From: a virus
Virus record (IMG/VR): IMGVR_UViG_3300027749_003742
Coordinates: 1-60,982 of that record
DNA: 60,982 nt
Direction: 5' to 3' (one strand)
Of this stretch, positions 1-8,131 are shown piece by piece (the stretch's first letter is position 1; each line of letters starts with the position of its first letter). The notes under the pieces are model-generated. The model did not search any database. It saw nothing but the letters and a program-made list of their open reading frames with translations, and was not told the DNA's origin. A program made the translations under genes and the position numbers.

Positions 1-1
1 C

Positions 2-493
2 AAGTTCAATATTGAAATTACTAATGATATGGATATCAATAACAAAATGGTTACCTTGGGAGTTGCTAAACCTAAAATAAGAAAAATAGTTAGTAATGTA
101 TTCGAGATAAATAAGGACACTCTTTTGGTTAACCTAATATCGGATAACTCTGACATCTCTCAGACAGTTAAATTAGGTAGAGGGATAGTTGTTAATACTT
201 TGGTAAGTATTGCTGGTCACACAACGATTGGTGATTTTGTATTTATTAATAGAAATGTTAGTATTGGACATCATACTGTAATTGGTGAATACACAACAAT
301 AAATCCTGGTGTTAATATTGCTGGTAATGTAATAATTGGTGAAGGTTGTCAAATAGGAATTGGTGCGAATATAATTGACGGTGTTAAGATAGGAAATAAT
401 ACCATTATTGGCGCAGGTTCTTTGGTGACCAAAGATATCCCTGATAATGTTGTTGCATATGGAAATCCTTGTAAAATAATAAAACAAATTTAA
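2..493 (+). CDS. Hexapeptide-repeat sugar O-acyltransferase (NeuD/PglD-like), 5' end outside window
   Basis: The reading frame is open back to the window edge, so the first ATG at 29 is probably internal and the N-terminal part is missing. The visible protein is a left-handed beta-helix of [LIV]-G-x4 hexapeptides, running from about residue 60 (counted from that ATG) to the end, with the ending typical of acetyltransferases (VxAYGNPCKIIK). The order of a short N-terminal stretch followed by the helix fits the NeuD/PglD family, which acylates an amino sugar on a nucleotide or lipid carrier. The next gene starts 7 nt downstream in a glycan cluster. The exact substrate is unknown. Confidence 0.8.
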   Translation, partial: KFNIEITNDMDINNKMVTLGVAKPKIRKIVSNVFEINKDTLLVNLISDNSDISQTVKLGRGIVVNTLVSIAGHTTIGDFVFINRNVSIGHHTVIGEYTTINPGVNIAGNVIIGEGCQIGIGANIIDGVKIGNNTIIGAGSLVTKDIPDNVVAYGNPCKIIKQI

Positions 494-500
494 TAAAGAT

Positions 501-1220
501 ATGAAAAATTTATATTTAACCATGAATCTTTTTGGTTACGAAAAACTAACTCCTCCACCTGAATTATTACCAAAAAATTTAACCACTTGTTATATTACGG
601 ATAATGATGAAATTGCAAAACAAGCAAAAAAACTTGGGTGGGATATTGTTAAATATATAAATTTATTTAAGGATGTAATAGATAAATTAGATAAAAGAAT
701 ATCAGTTGCACGAATAAAATGTTTCCCTAAAGAATTTGTACCTGAAGTAGACGATTTTGAATTTATATTTATTTGTGATAGTAACATATCTAAAATTAGA
801 AAGGATTATCAAAACTTTATAGATAGTTGTACAGAAGACAAATGTCTTTTTCTCACCTCAAAATATTACTCTAATGGTAGAGATAATATTGTGTCAGAAT
901 TAATGGAATCTAAACAACTTAGATGGTCATATAATTTTGATGGGATGATAAAATCAACAGATAAATATATGAAAGAATTAGAATCAAAAGGAATTAATTA
1001 TAAAAATTTAAGTGTTGTCTCAGGGAAATATATTGGGTGGAATTTAAATCATAAATATTATGACGAAATTTCAAATAAAATTTATAATGAAAGAAAAGTT
1101 AATCTCCAAGGTAATATCATATTAACTTACATAAGTGGAATATATAAAAATGAAGTCAATAATTTTGCAACTGAAAGTTGGGCAAGAAGTGAATTAAATA
1201 ATCATAATTTTCAAGCATAA
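501..1220 (+). CDS. Putative glycosyltransferase-like protein (DUF616-like pattern)
   Basis: This 239-residue soluble protein follows the acyltransferase by 7 nt. Its order of motifs, a YITD turn near residue 31, a W-D-I-V strand, then R-I-K-C-F-P before an F-I-F-I-C-D-S-N segment near residue 90, is reminiscent of the DUF616/TOD1-type glycosyltransferase-like family. In that family an aspartate stands at the end of a strand. The match is weak and from memory only. Context with sugar genes supports a role in glycan decoration. Confidence 0.4.
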   Translation: MKNLYLTMNLFGYEKLTPPPELLPKNLTTCYITDNDEIAKQAKKLGWDIVKYINLFKDVIDKLDKRISVARIKCFPKEFVPEVDDFEFIFICDSNISKIRKDYQNFIDSCTEDKCLFLTSKYYSNGRDNIVSELMESKQLRWSYNFDGMIKSTDKYMKELESKGINYKNLSVVSGKYIGWNLNHKYYDEISNKIYNERKVNLQGNIILTYISGIYKNEVNNFATESWARSELNNHNFQA

Positions 1221-1262
1221 AAAACAAAATGAAACATAACCCTTGTAAAATAATTAGAAAAA

Positions 1263-1892
1263 ATGGCTGAAGGAGTATATAAAATAACTGAGGAGTTTGA
1301 AAAAAAAATTTCCGATTATACTGGTGCTCCATATGTGGTGACTGTTGACAATCAAAGCAATGCGTTGTTTTTGTCGTTATATTATGAAAACATAAAAGGA
1401 AAAGAAATTGAAATCCCTAACAGGACATATCCATCAGTACCTTGCGAAATTATACATGCTGGTGGTAAAGTTAAATTTTATAAAATTGATGGTGAAAAAT
1501 TAAAGGGGGCTTATCAGTTAAAACCAACAAGAGTATGGGATTCGGCGTTAAGATTCACCGCTAATATGTTTATACCTAATACGCATATGTGTGTTTCATT
1601 TACGGGTCCTTATAAACATTTAAAACTATCAAAAGGTGGAGCAATACTGACTGATGATGTTAAAGCTTATGAATGGTTTAAACGGGCTAGATTTAGTGGT
1701 CGTAGAGAATGTTCTTATCACGATGATGAATTTGATATGTTAGGATGGAATTTTTATATGATGCCTGAATTATCGGCCAGAGGTTTATTAATGATGAACC
1801 AATTTTATGATTATGATGGTAATAAAAAGACAAATGATGATATTGAATTACCATATCCTGATTTATCTAAGTTTAAAATATATACACAATGA
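1263..1892 (+). CDS. DegT/DnrJ/EryC1-type PLP aminotransferase-like protein, short
   Basis: The protein carries DegT-family landmarks. These are E-K-K-I-S-D-Y-T-G-A-P-Y-V-V-T-V near residue 15, an N-R-T-Y-P-S-V-P turn near 58, and S-F-T-G-P-Y-K-H-L-K-L-S-K-G-G-A-I near 118, where the PLP-binding lysine normally sits. It has 209 residues, whereas family members usually have 350-400, and it lacks the C-terminal small domain. It may be a minimal or degenerate aminotransferase for amino-sugar synthesis. Its TGA stop overlaps the next start (ATGA), so the two genes are translationally coupled. Confidence 0.6.
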   Translation: MAEGVYKITEEFEKKISDYTGAPYVVTVDNQSNALFLSLYYENIKGKEIEIPNRTYPSVPCEIIHAGGKVKFYKIDGEKLKGAYQLKPTRVWDSALRFTANMFIPNTHMCVSFTGPYKHLKLSKGGAILTDDVKAYEWFKRARFSGRRECSYHDDEFDMLGWNFYMMPELSARGLLMMNQFYDYDGNKKTNDDIELPYPDLSKFKIYTQ

Positions 1893-2461
1893 AATTACAC
1901 ATTATAACCCCACTTTATCGGTTTAATTTATTAGAAGAAGTTTATAATTCAATACTTATGAATGACGATATAATTTGGCATATCTCAAAATCAAATAAAC
2001 GAGAAGAATTAGATTATGATTTTTTAAAAAAAGATAAAAGAATTAGATTATATAATGTTGATTGTGAAGATACTGATACAACTTCTAAAAGAAACGCCGT
2101 TTTTGATAATATTAAAGATGGGTATTTTTGTTTATTAGACGATGATACCATTTTTCATGAAAATATGTATATAAAATATTTGGAATGTGTGGAACATAAT
2201 TTTAGAGGTATGTTAGTTGGTGAACAGATTAATAAAGATGGTAAGTTAAGACGTATTGCAAGTAAACCTGTCTATGATAGAATAGATACTGGTAATGTTA
2301 TATCTCACTATAAATGTTTAACTGAATGTAAATGGCCTAAAGAGCATATTAGAGGTGTTAATCAAAAAGATTTTCTTTTTTGGGATTCGGTATATGAATT
2401 CTACGGAAAAAAATGTGGTATTTGGAATCAACCAATATCATATTATAATAAACTTTCATAA
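1889..2461 (+). CDS. GT-A fold glycosyltransferase
   Basis: This is a 190-residue protein beginning with the GT-A strand K-L-H-I-I-T-P-L-Y-R. The metal-binding DxD motif is F-C-L-L-D-D-D-T-I near residue 90. The early H-I-I-T-P-L-Y-R and the later H-I-R-G-V-N-Q-K-D-F-L-F-W-D are typical of small phage and bacterial family-2-like enzymes. It overlaps the aminotransferase-like gene by 4 nt. The sugar donor and acceptor are unknown; virion or host surface glycans are possible. Confidence 0.7.
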   Translation: MKLHIITPLYRFNLLEEVYNSILMNDDIIWHISKSNKREELDYDFLKKDKRIRLYNVDCEDTDTTSKRNAVFDNIKDGYFCLLDDDTIFHENMYIKYLECVEHNFRGMLVGEQINKDGKLRRIASKPVYDRIDTGNVISHYKCLTECKWPKEHIRGVNQKDFLFWDSVYEFYGKKCGIWNQPISYYNKLS

Positions 2462-2484
2462 CTCTTTTTTTCGGTGTTCTTGTG

Positions 2485-2491
2485 TATTTAT
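2485..2491 (+). promoter_or_regulatory. TATTTAT box
   Basis: The box lies 19 nt before the GTG start at 2511. Confidence 0.5.
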
Positions 2492-2510
2492 ATATAAACA
2501 AATATATACC

Positions 2511-3131
2511 GTGAAAAAAATTGTAAGACTAACCGAATCTGATTTAACCCGTATTGTTAAACGTGTTGTTGAAGAAAACGAAATGACCGAAGAAGGGTCT
2601 AGTCGTTATATGTTCTTTTCAAATCTACAACAGATGAAAAGACAATGTGAATATCTATTGGACTTTGATGAAGAACAAGTTGAGGAGATATTGAATAATG
2701 GACATGATTGGGCTCAAGACCATATTTCTGAGGCTAAGAACAATATGGACCAAGTTTTTGATTTCTTAATGAATGAGATTAAAGGTGATGATGCCGATGT
2801 GAAGAGTGAATCTTATTTACCAAATATTAGAGGAAAGAAAATATATGAGGACCAATATGGTTCCGTTGAAATCCTACCTATTCAAGAATCAGAATACAAG
2901 GGACGTAAGGTTACATTGAATAAACCTTTCTATACTCCTGATGGACCAAAGAAAAGGTCTGTATATGTAAAGAACTCCAAGGGTAATATTGTTAAGGTTA
3001 ATTTTGGGGACCCCAATATGAGGATTAAAAAAAATAGTCCATCTCATCGTAAATCTTTTAGAGCAAGACATCATTGTGAAAATCCTGGACCAAAGTGGAA
3101 AAGTAAATTTTGGAGTTGTAAAGCTTGGTAA
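2511..3131 (+). CDS. Leader-tagged protein with Arg/His/Cys/Trp-rich C-terminus
   Basis: I chose the GTG at 2511 because it gives VKKIVRLTESDLTRIVKRVV, the same leader as the proteins at 8132, 15439 and 17791, and because it follows a TATTTAT box. The open frame extends upstream into the previous gene, but those codons look non-coding. The C-terminal 45 residues are strongly basic and aromatic, with F-G-D-P-N-M, S-F-R-A-R-H-H-C and a final W-S-C-K-A-W. I recall similar endings in uncharacterised marine phage proteins. A strong terminator follows. Function is unknown; a virion-associated role is inferred from the leader. Confidence 0.75.
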   Translation: MKKIVRLTESDLTRIVKRVVEENEMTEEGSSRYMFFSNLQQMKRQCEYLLDFDEEQVEEILNNGHDWAQDHISEAKNNMDQVFDFLMNEIKGDDADVKSESYLPNIRGKKIYEDQYGSVEILPIQESEYKGRKVTLNKPFYTPDGPKKRSVYVKNSKGNIVKVNFGDPNMRIKKNSPSHRKSFRARHHCENPGPKWKSKFWSCKAW

Positions 3132-3141
3132 TAATTAATTT

Positions 3142-3168
3142 AACCCCACCTCATCAGTGGGGTTTTTT
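3142..3168 (+). terminator. Rho-independent terminator
   Basis: The stem AACCCCAC/GTGGGGTT has a 7-nt loop and is followed by a T run. Confidence 0.9.
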
Positions 3169-3179
3169 GTTTTTACGAG

Positions 3180-3186
3180 TATTTAT
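3180..3186 (+). promoter_or_regulatory. TATTTAT box
   Basis: The box lies 5 nt before the start at 3192, at the head of the 3192-5571 gene run. Confidence 0.55.
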
Positions 3187-3191
3187 CTAAT

Positions 3192-4292
3192 ATGAATTCG
3201 GAACAATTAATAACAGATTTTAATGATGGTGACTATGAGAGTGATGTTAGACCATTGTTTAATGATATAAACACTTTTCTAAGGTTTGCCACTAAACACG
3301 ATTTTATTGATGAATTATTATTGGATAATATTCCTCATAATGAATTTGGTGACGCGTTACCATACTTAGATAGTTTAGGTAAAGTAGATAAGTTGGATTA
3401 CAATAGTGTTCCTGAAGAGTTTAAAAACGAATTATTATTATACAAATTAGAGAAAAACCCTCAGGAAACTTTAAATTACGTCACAAATAATTTAATTACT
3501 GATGTTAATTTTATGAATGGTGGTTATTATCTACATGTTAAAGACAGAACAGAACTTGCTGACCTTTTTAAAAGTAGTGGTAGAGATACTTCACCTCATG
3601 ATTGCGCCAAAGCCGTTTTGGGTGAGGATTCATGGGACCCATATTGGGATACTACGGCCGATGTATATCGTGATGTTATTGAGGATTTAAACGAAGAGAA
3701 CCTTGGAAATTTAGCCGAATACATTATTAAACAGATTGGAGGTCAGGAATTTTCTTTGGAGGATTATGATGACGAGTTATTTACTACCTTTTCCACAGAA
3801 CAAGGAACCGAAGGAACATTTCAGATAACAAAAGAGAATGTAATGAGGTTAATCAAGGATGAAAGCGCTATGAAGGAAATGTTAAAAGGTGATTTATCTG
3901 ATTTAAAGAGTGAATTATATTCCATCCACAATAACGCTTACAACAATGCCTACGAAACAGAAATCTATAATGATGTATGGTCAGAGTTATCTACTTATTT
4001 TGTTACAGGTTCTTGGGAAACAGAAACAAAAGAAAGGTCCGATGGGAAGAAAATTTATCACGAATATATTAAAATCAATGATTTCTCGCGAGTCGTATAT
4101 GATTTCTTATCTGACAATAAGGGAGGTACTTATAACGAGAGTTTTATGGAGTATTTTGGTACTTATGTCGGTGTTATCGCCACTTTAATGGACAATAGTG
4201 ATTATGAATGGTTAAGTTTTAGAATACCTGACTATCCTGATTGGAGTACAACTAAAAAATATATAAACGAGTATTTCGGAAATTACATTTAA
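3192..4292 (+). CDS. Unknown acidic protein, 366 aa
   Basis: This is a soluble, acidic, Asp/Asn/Tyr-rich protein with no signal peptide or membrane segment and no motif I recognise. It heads a tight run of five genes (spacings 1-7 nt) behind a terminator and a TATTTAT box, so it is probably expressed late. Its N-terminus (MNSEQLITDFNDGDY) has an E-Q-L-I core distantly like the leader peptides of its neighbours. Confidence 0.8.
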   Translation: MNSEQLITDFNDGDYESDVRPLFNDINTFLRFATKHDFIDELLLDNIPHNEFGDALPYLDSLGKVDKLDYNSVPEEFKNELLLYKLEKNPQETLNYVTNNLITDVNFMNGGYYLHVKDRTELADLFKSSGRDTSPHDCAKAVLGEDSWDPYWDTTADVYRDVIEDLNEENLGNLAEYIIKQIGGQEFSLEDYDDELFTTFSTEQGTEGTFQITKENVMRLIKDESAMKEMLKGDLSDLKSELYSIHNNAYNNAYETEIYNDVWSELSTYFVTGSWETETKERSDGKKIYHEYIKINDFSRVVYDFLSDNKGGTYNESFMEYFGTYVGVIATLMDNSDYEWLSFRIPDYPDWSTTKKYINEYFGNYI

Positions 4293-4293
4293 C

Positions 4294-4605
4294 ATGAAAT
4301 ACCTTGTAACTAAATCACAATTATTAGAAGCGACCAAGTTCCCAAAAGGAACTGTTGTTCCCGACAAATATTGCCCAATGGTTGAAAGACTTATTATGGA
4401 GTATTATGGTGACAAAATTTGTGATATTCTTGTCGTACCATCCGATAAGGAATACTCTCATTATGTTTTAATCTCGTATAACGGTTATTCTCTTAAAGGG
4501 ACATCAGAAAGAATTGAGAACTTAATTGAGGGGTTTCTCCCTATTAAAACTTTGGTTATCGTTATGGACAATGACGGAGGATGTGATGATGATAGTGACC
4601 TTTAA
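4294..4605 (+). CDS. Small leader-tagged protein (MKYLVTKSQLLEA)
   Basis: This 103-residue protein starts 1 nt after the upstream stop. Its first residues, MKYLVTKSQLL, match the Y-L-[IV]-T-x-x-Q leader class seen at 5006, 8373, 8968 and 13178. The body is an alpha/beta-looking domain with an acidic C-terminus (D-N-D-G-G-C-D-D-D-S-D-L). Function is unknown. Confidence 0.8.
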   Translation: MKYLVTKSQLLEATKFPKGTVVPDKYCPMVERLIMEYYGDKICDILVVPSDKEYSHYVLISYNGYSLKGTSERIENLIEGFLPIKTLVIVMDNDGGCDDDSDL

Positions 4606-4611
4606 GAAAAT

Positions 4612-5004
4612 ATGGAATATAAATTAACAAATGAACAATTATTTAATTCCTTCAAATCTATAATGAGGGAGTATTCTGAATTGGAAAGTGCCGAAAAGAG
4701 TTATGACTATCATGATTATGAAAAATCTAGATATGTTGATGCAAATGTCGTCAACTATTATGAAGATTTAGAAGAAGATTGGGAGAGCGATGATTGGATA
4801 TTTCAAGTTCAGTATTACAAAGGTGATTGGGGATATGGTCTTGAGTTACCTATTTTAAGATATGCCGAATACATGGAAAATGGAAGGTTTAGAAATACTA
4901 AATCAGTTTTTGGAGACCTTTTTGAACCGTTATTAAAAGAATGGTTTAACACTACTTATCCTGTGGAGATACCTATAAAAACAGTAACAAAAGAACAAGA
5001 CTAA
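4612..5004 (+). CDS. Small leader-tagged protein (MEYKLTNEQLF)
   Basis: This is a 130-residue acidic, Tyr-rich protein. The N-terminus MEYKLTNEQLFNSFKSIMRE keeps the L-T-N-E-Q core of the leader class. It sits 6 nt after the previous gene and 1 nt before the next. No domain was recognised. Confidence 0.8.
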   Translation: MEYKLTNEQLFNSFKSIMREYSELESAEKSYDYHDYEKSRYVDANVVNYYEDLEEDWESDDWIFQVQYYKGDWGYGLELPILRYAEYMENGRFRNTKSVFGDLFEPLLKEWFNTTYPVEIPIKTVTKEQD

Positions 5005-5005
5005 T

Positions 5006-5323
5006 ATGAAAATTTTAATTACGGAAAATCAAATCGATAAACTACAAGTTCATATTCAAAATGTAATTGACTCCGAATTGGATAATATACGTGAGGAATC
5101 TCAAGAATGGGGTTTAGGCGAAATGGATGAGTTGGATGAAGTTGATTCCATAGATAAAATTGTTATTGATAGAATTGTTCCTCATATTGGAATTGTTGTT
5201 TATATTGACATTTATTCCAAAACAGATAGAGAAGATTTTGACAATATTAGAGCCGAGATTCAATATAGGGTTTCAGAATGGGTACCTAACGTAAAACTAT
5301 TCATTAACAACATTATTAGATAA
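5006..5323 (+). CDS. Small leader-tagged protein (MKILITENQ)
   Basis: This 105-residue protein carries a clear MKILITENQIDKL leader. The I-T-E triplet at residues 5-7 fits an [ILV]-x-E prohead-protease-type site. The remainder is a short alpha/beta domain with many acidic residues and is not recognised. Confidence 0.8.
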   Translation: MKILITENQIDKLQVHIQNVIDSELDNIREESQEWGLGEMDELDEVDSIDKIVIDRIVPHIGIVVYIDIYSKTDREDFDNIRAEIQYRVSEWVPNVKLFINNIIR

Positions 5324-5328
5324 AGAAA

Positions 5329-5571
5329 ATGTCAAACACTCATCTCCCACACGATTTATCGTTAACCCTAAATAAAAAGGGTTACACTAAACCATCTAAC
5401 GCTTATTACAATATCTACAATCAAAGTATTTTTTATCAGACACCAAAAATACATAGTGAAGCCATTTGGGCTCCGACATTTGGTGAGGTAATCGATTGGT
5501 TTAAAGAGACCTACAACATGGATGTCTTCCCCACTGTAGACTCAATTGAGGTCGCGTTAAATAAAATATAA
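5329..5571 (+). CDS. Small unknown protein, 80 aa
   Basis: This is the last gene of the run, 5 nt after the previous one. It has no leader peptide. The sequence is rich in Tyr, Asn and His (residues 20-40), with F-G-E-V-I-D-W-F-K-E near 51. It resembles small phage proteins of unknown function. Confidence 0.7.
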   Translation: MSNTHLPHDLSLTLNKKGYTKPSNAYYNIYNQSIFYQTPKIHSEAIWAPTFGEVIDWFKETYNMDVFPTVDSIEVALNKI

Positions 5572-5596
5572 TTTTATTCCTTTTGAGGGGATAAGA

Positions 5597-5603
5597 TATT
5601 TAT
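5597..5603 (+). promoter_or_regulatory. TATTTAT box
   Basis: The box lies 15 nt before the start at 5619. Confidence 0.5.
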
Positions 5604-5618
5604 AATTAAAATGAAAAT

Positions 5619-6395
5619 ATGAAACACTTACTAAATAACTTATCGAACGAAGAAAAAAATAATATCCGTAAACAACATACAGGTGGTATGAGTGTTATGA
5701 CCGAAAATTTCGGTAGACTAATGAACGCGAAACTTGGTAATGCCAAACCATTGATTAATGAACAAAATGTAGGTACCGCTCATGCGTCGAATATTAATAA
5801 CTACCCTAACTGTGTTCGAACTTTAGGTCGACCGACTAAAATTACCCCAAACCCCACAACATGGTTTGACCATGCTATTATGGGTAATGGAACAACAAAA
5901 GGATTTATATTTTACCCATATATGGTGGGTCAAGATGGAAAATCTTTAATGGTTCCTAATTCTTTAAAAGTTAATAAACCAGGAACAACAGGTGAAGACG
6001 GAAGAGTGGTTTACGCTTGTAAAGGTAACGACATTTTAATCGAGGGAAAATTATATTCCTCTAAATGTCCTGTTGGTAAAGGTACGTCTGAGGAAATTAA
6101 AGAATTCCAAGATTGGTTAGATAGTAACGTTAAAGGGTGGGTCGCAAGCCAACCTGATGGTCTTAAAAAAGACCCAACAAAAGGTTATGGTAAATGTGGA
6201 CCAAGTACTCGAAAGGCTTGGGAGAAGAATAAAGACGATTTCAAATTACAGAAAACCGTTAAGTTTGTTCCACCATCGGTAGAACCTGGTGAAGGAGATG
6301 ATGTAGTTATTCCTGATGCGGTAGCCGTTAACGAAAATTTCCGTAGATTAATGAATGCTAAACATGGTAACGCTAAACCATTAATTAATAATTAA
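5619..6395 (+). CDS. Leader-tagged protein with internal peptide repeat
   Basis: I chose the ATG at 5619 because the ATG eight bases upstream runs into a stop after three codons. The leader MKHLLNNLSNEEKNNIRKQH belongs to the N-E-E-[KR]-x-x-I-x-x-Q-H class, also seen at 40021. A 19-residue peptide, N-F-G-R-L-M-N-A-K-L-G-N-A-K-P-L-I-N-E, at about residues 30-48 recurs almost exactly at the C-terminus. The region from about residue 150 to 205, with K-E-F-Q-D-W-L and Q-P-D-G-L, resembles a peptidoglycan-binding repeat. A virion role is inferred. A terminator follows. Confidence 0.75.
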   Translation: MKHLLNNLSNEEKNNIRKQHTGGMSVMTENFGRLMNAKLGNAKPLINEQNVGTAHASNINNYPNCVRTLGRPTKITPNPTTWFDHAIMGNGTTKGFIFYPYMVGQDGKSLMVPNSLKVNKPGTTGEDGRVVYACKGNDILIEGKLYSSKCPVGKGTSEEIKEFQDWLDSNVKGWVASQPDGLKKDPTKGYGKCGPSTRKAWEKNKDDFKLQKTVKFVPPSVEPGEGDDVVIPDAVAVNENFRRLMNAKHGNAKPLINN

Positions 6396-6413
6396 ATTTT
6401 TAAATTAATTTAA

Positions 6414-6443
6414 AACCCCCATTTCTAAAGAGTGGGGTTTTTT
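6414..6443 (+). terminator. Rho-independent terminator
   Basis: The stem ACCCCCA/TGGGGTT is followed by T6. Confidence 0.85.
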
Positions 6444-6460
6444 ATTTCAGAAATTTTTTC

Positions 6461-6468
6461 TATCTTTA
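6461..6468 (+). promoter_or_regulatory. Host-type promoter element TATCTTTA
   Basis: A Bacteroidota-like -7 element lies 4 nt before the start at 6473, directly behind a terminator. Confidence 0.5.
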
Positions 6469-6472
6469 CCCT

Positions 6473-6667
6473 ATGGAAGAATTTATTGGAAAAGAAGTTA
6501 TCATTTATCCTGGTGACACACACAAAAAACAAGGTATTGTTAAATCGGTTAGCTTTAACGGAGTTACGTTTATGATTACAAAATACGATAAAAATGACGG
6601 ACAATACGTTGTTGGGAAACTAACGTTTATTTCTTATAGTGCAAGACTAACCTTTAGAGAAATATAA
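6473..6667 (+). CDS. Small beta-barrel-like protein, 64 aa
   Basis: The sequence alternates hydrophobic strands and turns: E-V-I-I-Y-P-G-D-T-H-K-K-Q-G-I-V-K-S-V, then F-M-I-T-K-Y. This suggests a KOW/SH3-like barrel. There is no leader peptide and the promoter is of host type, so it may be expressed earlier than the tagged genes. It is 1 nt from the next gene. Confidence 0.65.
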   Translation: MEEFIGKEVIIYPGDTHKKQGIVKSVSFNGVTFMITKYDKNDGQYVVGKLTFISYSARLTFREI

Positions 6668-6668
6668 T

Positions 6669-6923
6669 ATGAAAAAATTACGAAAAGAAATAGAGTTCAA
6701 GGGACAAGGCGGTTTACTTGACGCGTTTGATGATATGTTGAAAGAAAAATACAACATAACTGATGAAGAATATGATTACATCGCTATGACCGCCACTGAC
6801 GAAGAGTTAAGTATATTCCTTAATGGACTTGGTAGTTTGGGTAGTACCCCATCATTCGCCACTAAACGTAAATCATTGGAGATTCGTAACAAATACCTCA
6901 ACCTTTTTAACGAACAATCATGA
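6669..6923 (+). CDS. Small unknown protein, 84 aa
   Basis: This helical, charged protein has no recognised domain. Its TGA stop overlaps the start of the small lipoprotein (ATGA), which indicates coupled translation. Confidence 0.7.
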   Translation: MKKLRKEIEFKGQGGLLDAFDDMLKEKYNITDEEYDYIAMTATDEELSIFLNGLGSLGSTPSFATKRKSLEIRNKYLNLFNEQS

Positions 6924-7063
6924 AAAAATTCATTATATTAATTCTTATTTCATTCATTTTTGTTTCTTGTAATCCCATGATGCACGTTGTTGGTTCGGGT
7001 ATGAGAAAAATGAATACCAAACAAAATAAATATTCGGCAAAAAAACCGTACGTTAAAAGTTAA
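6920..7063 (+). CDS. Small lipoprotein, 47 aa
   Basis: MKKFIILILISFIFVSCNP is a complete lipoprotein signal peptide with lipobox F-V-S-C and the cysteine at residue 17. The mature part is only about 31 residues and basic. The length is short but the signal and the ATGA coupling make it credible. It would sit in a host membrane; a role in entry exclusion or lysis can only be guessed. Confidence 0.7.
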   Translation: MKKFIILILISFIFVSCNPMMHVVGSGMRKMNTKQNKYSAKKPYVKS

Positions 7064-7067
7064 CAGT

Positions 7068-7409
7068 ATGAAATTCCCACAACATCTATTAAAAGTATTG
7101 GAAAAAACCAATCCTGAAATAATGGATATACATGTTATTGACCACGAAGAAATGTCTGTCATTAATCCGATGGGGTTTGAAAGAAAATTTAAGTTTATCG
7201 TGAATTTAAGGGTGTCGTTTAATGATAAATTCAATGATTATGACACTCCTCATATGATTAATGTAAAAAAATATGAGACACTTATTGGAAGTTTATTTAA
7301 TATGTCCTTTCCTGATAACGATAATGTAACGATTAATGTTACGGACATTATTGTTCCCTCAAGAAGGGACCCTCATTCTCGTGAGGAATTTTTTAAGATA
7401 TGGGAGTAA
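7068..7409 (+). CDS. Unknown protein, 113 aa
   Basis: This soluble alpha/beta protein lies 4 nt after the lipoprotein gene. No leader, signal or recognised domain is present. The reverse-strand frame over the same stretch lacks any family signature, so the plus-strand gene is preferred. Confidence 0.75.
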   Translation: MKFPQHLLKVLEKTNPEIMDIHVIDHEEMSVINPMGFERKFKFIVNLRVSFNDKFNDYDTPHMINVKKYETLIGSLFNMSFPDNDNVTINVTDIIVPSRRDPHSREEFFKIWE

Positions 7410-7427
7410 CTATATTTTATTATGGGG

Positions 7428-7434
7428 TATTTAT
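7428..7434 (+). promoter_or_regulatory. TATTTAT box
   Basis: The box lies 5 nt before the start at 7440 and decides that start. Confidence 0.55.
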
Positions 7435-7439
7435 ATGAT

Positions 7440-7745
7440 ATGAACTACATCATCACTGAAAATAGAGTAACCGAGTTAAAGACCAATTTTCTTAATGGAT
7501 ATATTGGGGATAATGTTTCACGACTTGGTCCGTATATTTTGATTTATGATACTAACGAACATGATGATTTTGAGGGATTAGAACCTTTTTTTGAGTATGA
7601 TTATAGTGATGGAAGATTATTCATTAACTCCGACATTAGAGACAATTTTATGTCTTTATTTGGTGCCGAGAATTCCGAGGCCGATGAGTTCATTTCAGAT
7701 TGGTTCTCAGATAAATTTGGGGTTACCGTAGAATTTACCGCATAA
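7440..7745 (+). CDS. Small leader-tagged protein (MNYIITENR)
   Basis: I chose the ATG at 7440 over the in-frame ATG at 7422 because it lies 5 nt after a TATTTAT box and exposes the leader MNYIITENRVTEL. The 101-residue acidic protein ends in an alpha/beta segment (D-E-F-I-S-D-W-F-S-D) that is also found in the neighbour at 8373 (V-I-S-D-W-F-E-E), suggesting distant paralogy. The next gene starts 1 nt later. Confidence 0.75.
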   Translation: MNYIITENRVTELKTNFLNGYIGDNVSRLGPYILIYDTNEHDDFEGLEPFFEYDYSDGRLFINSDIRDNFMSLFGAENSEADEFISDWFSDKFGVTVEFTA

Positions 7746-7746
7746 G

Positions 7747-8094
7747 ATGAAAATATTAATTAAAGAATCACAGTTAAAAAGTTTTATTAAAAATAAACTT
7801 GGTGTTGATTTAACCGACAGGATAAATATTGTGACCAATAAGTGGGAATTACCCATGGAGTTTGATAATATTATAACCCCAACTATTTTGAACAAATATC
7901 TTAATAATTATGGCCCCATGTTCTTTATTGAAACAAAGAATAATCTGTACCTGACCCAAGATAGAGGAAGAGATAATGAATGGTTTACTATAGATAAAAA
8001 TGGAGGGATTACTGACGATTTTGAAGTAATGACCAACCTTGGGGTTGGTAAATTAGGATTATCAATGAATGACCTAATTTCAATGTACTTTTAA
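7747..8094 (+). CDS. Small leader-tagged protein (MKILIKESQ)
   Basis: This 115-residue protein has the leader MKILIKESQLKSFIKNKLG, in which I-K-E at 5-7 fits an [ILV]-x-E site. The remainder resembles SMI1/KNR4-type or small alpha/beta folds only superficially. Function is unknown. Confidence 0.75.
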   Translation: MKILIKESQLKSFIKNKLGVDLTDRINIVTNKWELPMEFDNIITPTILNKYLNNYGPMFFIETKNNLYLTQDRGRDNEWFTIDKNGGITDDFEVMTNLGVGKLGLSMNDLISMYF

Positions 8095-8107
8095 ACCTAT
8101 TTTCAAG

Positions 8108-8114
8108 TATTTAT
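8108..8114 (+). promoter_or_regulatory. TATTTAT box
   Basis: The box lies 17 nt before the start at 8132. Confidence 0.5.
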
Positions 8115-8131
8115 ATTAAAACAAATATATT

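Noticed and set aside
2355-2510. Upstream extension of the tagged protein at 2511
   Set aside because: The extra 52 residues overlap the glycosyltransferase in another frame and would bury the leader peptide that recurs at other N-termini.
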